From: Bacillus sp. FJAT-27916
GTDB taxonomy: Bacteria; Bacillota; Bacilli; Bacillales; Pradoshiaceae
Assembly (NCBI RefSeq): GCF_001183965.1
Contig: NZ_LFZV01000001.1
Coordinates: 631,287-695,286 of the forward strand
Direction of reading: 5' to 3'
Length of the DNA stretch: 64,000 nt
This document shows positions 60,243 to 64,000 of the stretch, piece by piece (positions within the stretch are counted from its first letter, which is position 1; every line of letters begins with the position of its first letter). The translations under genes and the position numbers were made by a program. The notes beneath the pieces are model-generated. The model ran no database searches, was not told the DNA's origin, and was given only the letters and a program-made list of their open reading frames with translations.

Positions 60243-60583
60243 TAGAAAGTGATATGGAAAACCGCTTTTGTTAAAGGATGTACTTAAGCAAATGGAGCAT
60301 TTTTTCATAACAAGTATAACCACCTCCAGTTAGGAAGTGGCTGTACTTGTTATTGAGCTAAAGCCCCTGTTTGTTTAAGTACATTATTTCACATTTAAAA
60401 ATCTAATTTTCATTCATCTAGGAATGCTACACCACTTTGCCACATCCCCAGATATAGGAGTTAGGCCCCGTAGTTTGCTTAAATTGTTGACATAAACTGT
60501 CCATTAAACTTTTGGAAAATAGTATAGTTATTACACCAACAGAAATAATAAAAGTATTCTATTTAGAAAAGGAAGAGATTAAC
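60243..60583. other. Intergenic region with a strong hairpin
   Basis: AACAAGTA (60309-60316) pairs with TACTTGTT (60344-60351), extended inside by CCAC/GTGG, giving a long imperfect stem without a T-tract. The following CTAAAGCCCC resembles the short repeats elsewhere in this end of the window. Confidence 0.45.
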
Positions 60584-61018
60584 TTGGACAAAGATACGAC
60601 AATTACGACACTAAACGATTTCTTGCGAGGGTCATATATGGCCATTAATGCTTATGAGCACTTTATAAAAAAACTACAACATTCCTCATTAAAAGACTCG
60701 TTCATTTCGATCCAGAAAGACCTGAAAAATACCGCAATAATTATTTCAGAGAGAATTCAAAATTTAGGTGGTGCACCTGTAACAAGTGAAGGAATAATTG
60801 GAAAGGTTGAAGCTGGAATTGTAAATTTATTTGAAAATCACAATACAGAGGAGGAGATTATTAAACACGCTATTAAGGGGGAAAATATATATGGGATAAG
60901 AATGAGTGAGGATCTAGTAAGGGGTAAGCTAGATGAAGAAAGTCTAAATCTTGTCCATAAAATTCTTGATAAAGACCGAGAACACGTAGATTACCTAAAG
61001 TCTCTGTTACATTCTTAG
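60584..61018 (+). CDS. Ferritin-like four-helix protein (DUF2383 type)
   Basis: A 144-residue protein matching the PA2169/DUF2383 pattern: LNDFLRGSYMAINAYEHFIK then LKDSFISIQKDLKNTAIIIS and ERIQNLGGAPV, with further helices to DKDREHVDYLKSLL. Metal binding is possible but not shown. TTG at 60584 with AAAAGGAAG 8 nt upstream is chosen; the longer frame from 60512 has no ribosome binding site. It may form an operon with the next gene. Confidence 0.75.
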   Translation: MDKDTTITTLNDFLRGSYMAINAYEHFIKKLQHSSLKDSFISIQKDLKNTAIIISERIQNLGGAPVTSEGIIGKVEAGIVNLFENHNTEEEIIKHAIKGENIYGIRMSEDLVRGKLDEESLNLVHKILDKDREHVDYLKSLLHS

Positions 61019-61056
61019 AACCGACTTATACATAATGCTACATTTGGGGGAGAAGA

Positions 61057-61539
61057 ATGAATAATCTAAGCATATTAGAAAGTGTGATTGAAGCAAATAT
61101 ATTTATTCAATTAGGAGCTGTATTTCTAATATCATTCGTTCCTTTTCTCGAAGGTTCTACCGCTTCGGTCTTTATTATTTTCGGTTTTCCTGCTGTTCCG
61201 ACACTTATAGTGGCTTCGTTTGGGAACTTGCTGTCTGTTATGGTGATTATTGTGTTATATGAAAAAATAAGTTATACGCGAAACGCTAAACAGAAAGAAG
61301 GGTATTCGGGCAAACGAATGAAACTCGCTCGCAAGCTATTCAAGAAATACGGCGTACCTGGTATCTCTTTACTCGGACCGCTTGGTGTTGGGCATCATAT
61401 CGGGGCAGTTATTTCGCTTATAGCAGGAGCACCTAAGCGTTATGTAGCATTGTGGATGACGATTGGCATTTTGGTCTGGACAATTGGTACTGGAGTTTTA
61501 GTTATGCTTGGTGTTAATCTTACAGATCGCTTGGTATAG
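61057..61539 (+). CDS. Small multidrug-export-type membrane protein
   Basis: A 160-residue membrane protein of the PF06695 (small multi-drug export) family, distantly like DedA/SNARE-associated proteins. It has about four membrane segments, the acidic FVPFLEGSTASVFII near residue 28 and GVPGISLLGPLGVGHHIGAV near residue 104. The transported substrate is unknown. The TTTGGGGGAGAAG site is good. Confidence 0.78.
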   Translation: MNNLSILESVIEANIFIQLGAVFLISFVPFLEGSTASVFIIFGFPAVPTLIVASFGNLLSVMVIIVLYEKISYTRNAKQKEGYSGKRMKLARKLFKKYGVPGISLLGPLGVGHHIGAVISLIAGAPKRYVALWMTIGILVWTIGTGVLVMLGVNLTDRLV

Positions 61540-61677
61540 GTTACCTACGTCCTTAAAGTGAGTTCTTTTTCAAGGAATGTATAAAAGATAGAGAGAATCC
61601 ATAATCCTTTTTCCGCCTGCCCCGTTACTTCCACCCAGAGGTGTTTTTTATCAATTAAATATTTACGTAAGGTGTAA

Positions 61678-61713
61678 AAACAGTGTTAATCTAAAAGGAT
61701 TAACGCTTCTGTT
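61678..61713 (-). terminator. Probable terminator (minus strand)
   Basis: GTTAATC (61685-61691) pairs with GATTAAC (61698-61704), extended outside by AAACAG/CTGTTT; minus-strand product ends in TTTTTAC. It overlaps the end of the small gene. Confidence 0.65.
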
Positions 61714-61897
61714 TGCTAGGTAATCTTTTAATACCCTCGGTACAAACAACACTTCCTAAAATACCAACTAAAACGCTTGATGAAATGATTTTAAATGCAT
61801 AATAAATACCTGTACCTGCGATAAAATCTAGTATTAGAAATTTTTTAATTGTTGACCATTTAATTGTATAGAAAATAACTTGATTTTGTGCTTTCAT
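61700..61897 (-). CDS. Small membrane protein (65 aa)
   Basis: A 65-residue protein with two hydrophobic stretches, FLILDFIAGTGIYYAFKI and SSSVLVGILGSVVCTEGI, and a basic C-terminus. The ribosome binding site is weak (AGGTG). Family not recognised. A terminator overlaps its end. Confidence 0.5.
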   Translation of the reverse strand: MKAQNQVIFYTIKWSTIKKFLILDFIAGTGIYYAFKIISSSVLVGILGSVVCTEGIKRLPSKQKR

Positions 61898-61951
61898 ATA
61901 GATTTATCACACCTAAATCATTTTTCCTAAGATATGATTAAATAAGTTTGT

Positions 61952-61986
61952 CTTATTCCACTAAACTGCCCCGATAGTAGTATAAG
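61952..61986 (+). repeat. Short GCCCC hairpin repeat
   Basis: A 35-bp copy with arms CTTATT and TATAAG (one imperfect pair) around CCACTAAACTGCCCC. It is one of four related copies (59045-59078, 61952-61986, 62780-62814, 63313-63350). Confidence 0.6.
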
Positions 61987-62108
61987 AAATAATGAAACCA
62001 TAATTACTCTTTTGTTCCCTAATTTAAAGGGCTAATAATTTTAAAAATACACATACTAACATTCGTGAGTTCTGTGAAATCACGAAATTATAACCAAGGA
62101 GTGTATTT

Positions 62109-62624
62109 ATGGGAATTCTAAGTGGTAATCCTCAAAATGAACCAATGCATTATGGAGAAGTATATGGTTTCTCCACTCAATTAGCAGTAGCTAAAGCAGC
62201 ATTGGACGGTTATCAAGTTTATTGTAATCACACAGGTGATAAAGACTTAAAACATTATATAAAAGGCGTTATTAAAAATAGTATTGAACCGTCCATTAAA
62301 GAGCTAGAACAAGTGTTAATTGCGAATGACATTGTTGTGCCACCTACACCTGCTGAAAGACCTGAAGTGGATATCGAACAAATTCCAGTAGGAGCAAGAT
62401 TCCAAGATGCTCAAATTGCTTATGCTATTGCAAGAGATATCGCTACAGGAATTACCGCAGTGAGTGGATTAATAAGCCAATGTATCCGTGAAGATCTAGC
62501 ATTAATGCTTACTCAACAAAATGCTAAAGCTCTGAAAGATGGTGCAGCTTTGCTACAAATTATGAAAGAAAAAGGATGGTTAGTTCCTCCTCCACTTCAT
62601 ATGGAAACTAAAAATAAGGAATAA
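62109..62624 (+). CDS. DUF3231 family protein (single-unit)
   Basis: A 171-residue helical protein of the DUF3231 type, a CotF-like four-helix fold common in spore formers. It has GEVYGFSTQLAVAKAALDGY at the start and KEKGWLVPPP near the end. Most DUF3231 proteins are about 330 residues with two such units; this is one unit. Role unknown. A CAAGGAGTG site precedes the ATG. The leader holds GTGAGTTCTGTGAAATCAC-like inverted arms near 62065-62085. Confidence 0.78.
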   Translation: MGILSGNPQNEPMHYGEVYGFSTQLAVAKAALDGYQVYCNHTGDKDLKHYIKGVIKNSIEPSIKELEQVLIANDIVVPPTPAERPEVDIEQIPVGARFQDAQIAYAIARDIATGITAVSGLISQCIREDLALMLTQQNAKALKDGAALLQIMKEKGWLVPPPLHMETKNKE

Positions 62625-62672
62625 ATATCTCAAAAAACGTTTAATGGATGTTAATCAATATTGCACTCCAAT

Positions 62673-62697
62673 GATGCTTCTATCTCATAGAGGCATC
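62673..62697 (+). terminator. Intrinsic terminator
   Basis: GATGCTTCTAT pairs with ATAGAGGCATC (one mismatch) around CTC, followed by TTTCATTTT. Confidence 0.75.
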
Positions 62698-62779
62698 TTT
62701 CATTTTCTAGAATATCTGCGAAATTGAATTCATTATAGTACATAATCAACCCTATGTTCCCTTGGATTTTTTCTTAAAA

Positions 62780-62865
62780 CTTATTGAACTAACCTGCCCC
62801 TTTTCTACAATAAGGAATTTACCAAAAAAGAGCATTAATCCTTCTTAGATCAATACCTCCGTTAA
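62780..62865 (+). repeat. Dispersed repeat with GCCCC hairpin, copy 1
   Basis: It begins with arms CTTATT and AATAAG around GAACTAACCTGCCCC and goes on to GAGCATTAATCCTTCT. It aligns along its whole length with the copy at 63313-63402, although its terminator-like hairpin is decayed. Confidence 0.7.
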
Positions 62866-62872
62866 TTGCACA

Positions 62873-63250
62873 CTAGTCTTTTTGTTCGATGGCTGAATTG
62901 AACTCACCAATCCCTCTTATTATTCCTCTTATAATTAACTGCCCTAAGATATAAATAACAGAAATGAATATAATTGCGAAGTCTCTTCCGAAAGGTTTAA
63001 ACCAACTTCCATCATCCGCAATTAAAAAATAGCCAAACAATAGGGAAATAACTGTCATTATAAAATTAACTCCAAAAAACAAAGGTAATTTTATATTTTT
63101 CGATGTTATGCCTACAACAATTATGAACATTAGAAATACTGGAAATAAGAAAACAGCATCGTGCCCTTTAAGATGACAGTAGTTATATTCGTACAAATGA
63201 AATAGGAATGGAACTGGAATTAGTGACAGAATGATTTTAATAAAATTCAT
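62873..63250 (-). CDS. Membrane protein of unknown function (125 aa)
   Basis: A 125-residue protein with about four hydrophobic segments (IILSLIPVPFLFHLY, FLFPVFLMFIIVVGI, LFFGVNFIMTVISLLFGYFL, FAIIFISVIYILGQLII). The N-terminal segment may be a signal anchor. Family not recognised. A GGAGGCATAC site precedes the ATG. Confidence 0.65.
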   Translation of the reverse strand: MNFIKIILSLIPVPFLFHLYEYNYCHLKGHDAVFLFPVFLMFIIVVGITSKNIKLPLFFGVNFIMTVISLLFGYFLIADDGSWFKPFGRDFAIIFISVIYILGQLIIRGIIRGIGEFNSAIEQKD

Positions 63251-63312
63251 TATATGTATGCCTCCATATATTGTAGGTTAATATTACTATTTCAACATCT
63301 TTGTCAGGATTC

Positions 63313-63402
63313 CTTCTTCAACTAACCTGCCCCTTTACTTCAATAAGAAGTTCAACATAAAAGGGCATTAATCCTTCTAAGATTAATGCCCCCATTGTTT
63401 AA
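63313..63402 (+). repeat. Dispersed repeat with GCCCC hairpin, copy 2
   Basis: It begins with arms CTTCTT and AAGAAG around CAACTAACCTGCCCC and ends with a terminator-like hairpin, GGGCATTAATC (63363-63373) with GATTAATGCCC (63381-63391). The first pair of arms differs from copy 1 but still pairs. Confidence 0.72.
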
Positions 63403-63497
63403 GTATGCATCTAACAAACTTAGATGATTCTGCATAACAGTTCAATGGAATAATATGTATTCTTGTGATAAAGTTGTTTAAGGAGAGGGGGCTTTCT

Positions 63498-64000
63498 TTG
63501 AATAAATATCTAATCCCACTATTTTTTTGGGGTGCTATCGTTATAGGAATTGGACTAATAATAGTTACTTTTTTATTTGGAATAAAGCCTAATAAGGATA
63601 AGGAAGAACAAGTAAGAATCCAAGCAGAACTATATTTAGAAGATAATTTTAATGAATACTTCGAAGTCTATGATACTCTATTTGATAATATGGGGAACTT
63701 TGACTCATTTGAATATGCTGCGAAGGCTTTTGATCGGAAAAATCATACACAATTTTTAATTTATTATGATGATGAAACAAAACAAATGGTTGATACCTAC
63801 ATTGCCGATAAGTGGGAAGATGATTTAAAAACTGAAATAAGTCCTTTCATTAAAGTAAATTTTGGAGAATCAAGTGATTTCCACGTTTTCTTTACCAACG
63901 AAACTATAGGGAATGAATTAGGTATTGATCCTATAAACCCCAAAAGTTATACAGCGTTTGATGTTGCACCTACTATACGAATTACTCTTCCTCGAAAAAA
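63498..64000 (+). CDS. Membrane-anchored protein, 3'-truncated by window
   Basis: TTG at 63498 follows AGGAGAGGGG by 8 nt and the frame is open to the window end (167 codons seen). The product has one N-terminal membrane segment (IPLFFWGAIVIGIGLIIVTF) and then a soluble, acidic, probably extracellular domain (EDNFNEYFEVYDTLFDNMGN, FDSFEYAAKAFDR). Family not recognised. Confidence 0.7.
   Translation, partial: MNKYLIPLFFWGAIVIGIGLIIVTFLFGIKPNKDKEEQVRIQAELYLEDNFNEYFEVYDTLFDNMGNFDSFEYAAKAFDRKNHTQFLIYYDDETKQMVDTYIADKWEDDLKTEISPFIKVNFGESSDFHVFFTNETIGNELGIDPINPKSYTAFDVAPTIRITLPRK

Noticed and set aside
58821-64000. Second copy of the tRNA-Ala end or a complete tRNA on the right side
   Set aside because: Looked for the GGGGATTCGAACCCC core and its complement by eye and did not find it; the right end of the island is not in the window as far as I can see.

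Overview
The window reads as a chromosome segment of a low-GC Gram-positive bacterium of the Bacillaceae. Supporting this are B. subtilis-type gene families (YclNOPQ siderophore transporter, YwbE, YezD, HmoA-like heme monooxygenase, type 2 GalT), strong AGGAGG ribosome binding sites, frequent GTG/TTG starts, SigA-type promoters and U-tailed intrinsic terminators. The species cannot be fixed from the sequence alone. No rRNA, complete tRNA or CRISPR array was found.

Left part, about 1-37.6 kb, is ordinary chromosome with moderate GC. In order it holds: the end of a succinate-semialdehyde dehydrogenase gene; a thiosulfate uptake pair (YeeE/TusA types); a Fur-controlled siderophore ABC transporter (yclN-O-P-Q) followed by a heme monooxygenase; a polysaccharide deacetylase; a cobalamin riboswitch, then four tandem copies of a 126-bp structured repeat, then a BtuF-like lipoprotein; a TetR-headed beta-oxidation operon (two acyl-CoA dehydrogenases, SCP2 protein, acyl-CoA ligase, SDR, thiolase, enoyl-CoA hydratase); an IS3-family element sitting in the loop of a terminator; small conserved genes; galT-galK with a ROK regulator; a cupin; a PadR/membrane-protein pair; an NhaC-type antiporter; an HD-domain protein; a formate/nitrite-type channel; a CBS-HEPN-like protein; yezD; a B3/B4 protein preceded by a fifth, diverged copy of the structured repeat; a nitronate monooxygenase; a racE fragment; and a 21-residue peptide ORF overlapping a membrane-protein gene.

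At 37.86 kb the 3' half of a tRNA-Ala(GGC) gene (minus strand) stops abruptly after the anticodon loop, and repeated TGTGCAA motifs lie on both sides. This looks like one end of an integrated element. To its right the DNA is clearly more AT-rich and the genes are accessory. The other end, with an intact tRNA-Ala, is not visible, so the element or a stack of elements probably runs past the right edge.

The island (about 37.9-64 kb) holds candidate defence genes on the minus strand: an OLD-family ATPase/TOPRIM nuclease; a nuclease-STAND NTPase followed by a separate overlapping C-terminal-type protein; and a four-helix membrane protein overlapping a 656-residue helical protein. It also has an excisionase-like protein, an operon of three small ORFs with two large serine recombinases, an 1101-residue secreted protein with eleven Ig-like repeats, a tyrosine integrase, a duplicated YopX-like protein, a ferritin-like protein, a small exporter, a DUF3231 protein and small membrane proteins. 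Broken genes (GIY-YIG/DUF4041, possibly others) show decay. From 59 kb on, short hairpin repeats with a GCCCC core recur between genes.

The best candidates for something undescribed are the structured repeat family, with compensatory changes in two stems, and the two-module minus-strand cluster at 42.4-48.6 kb.
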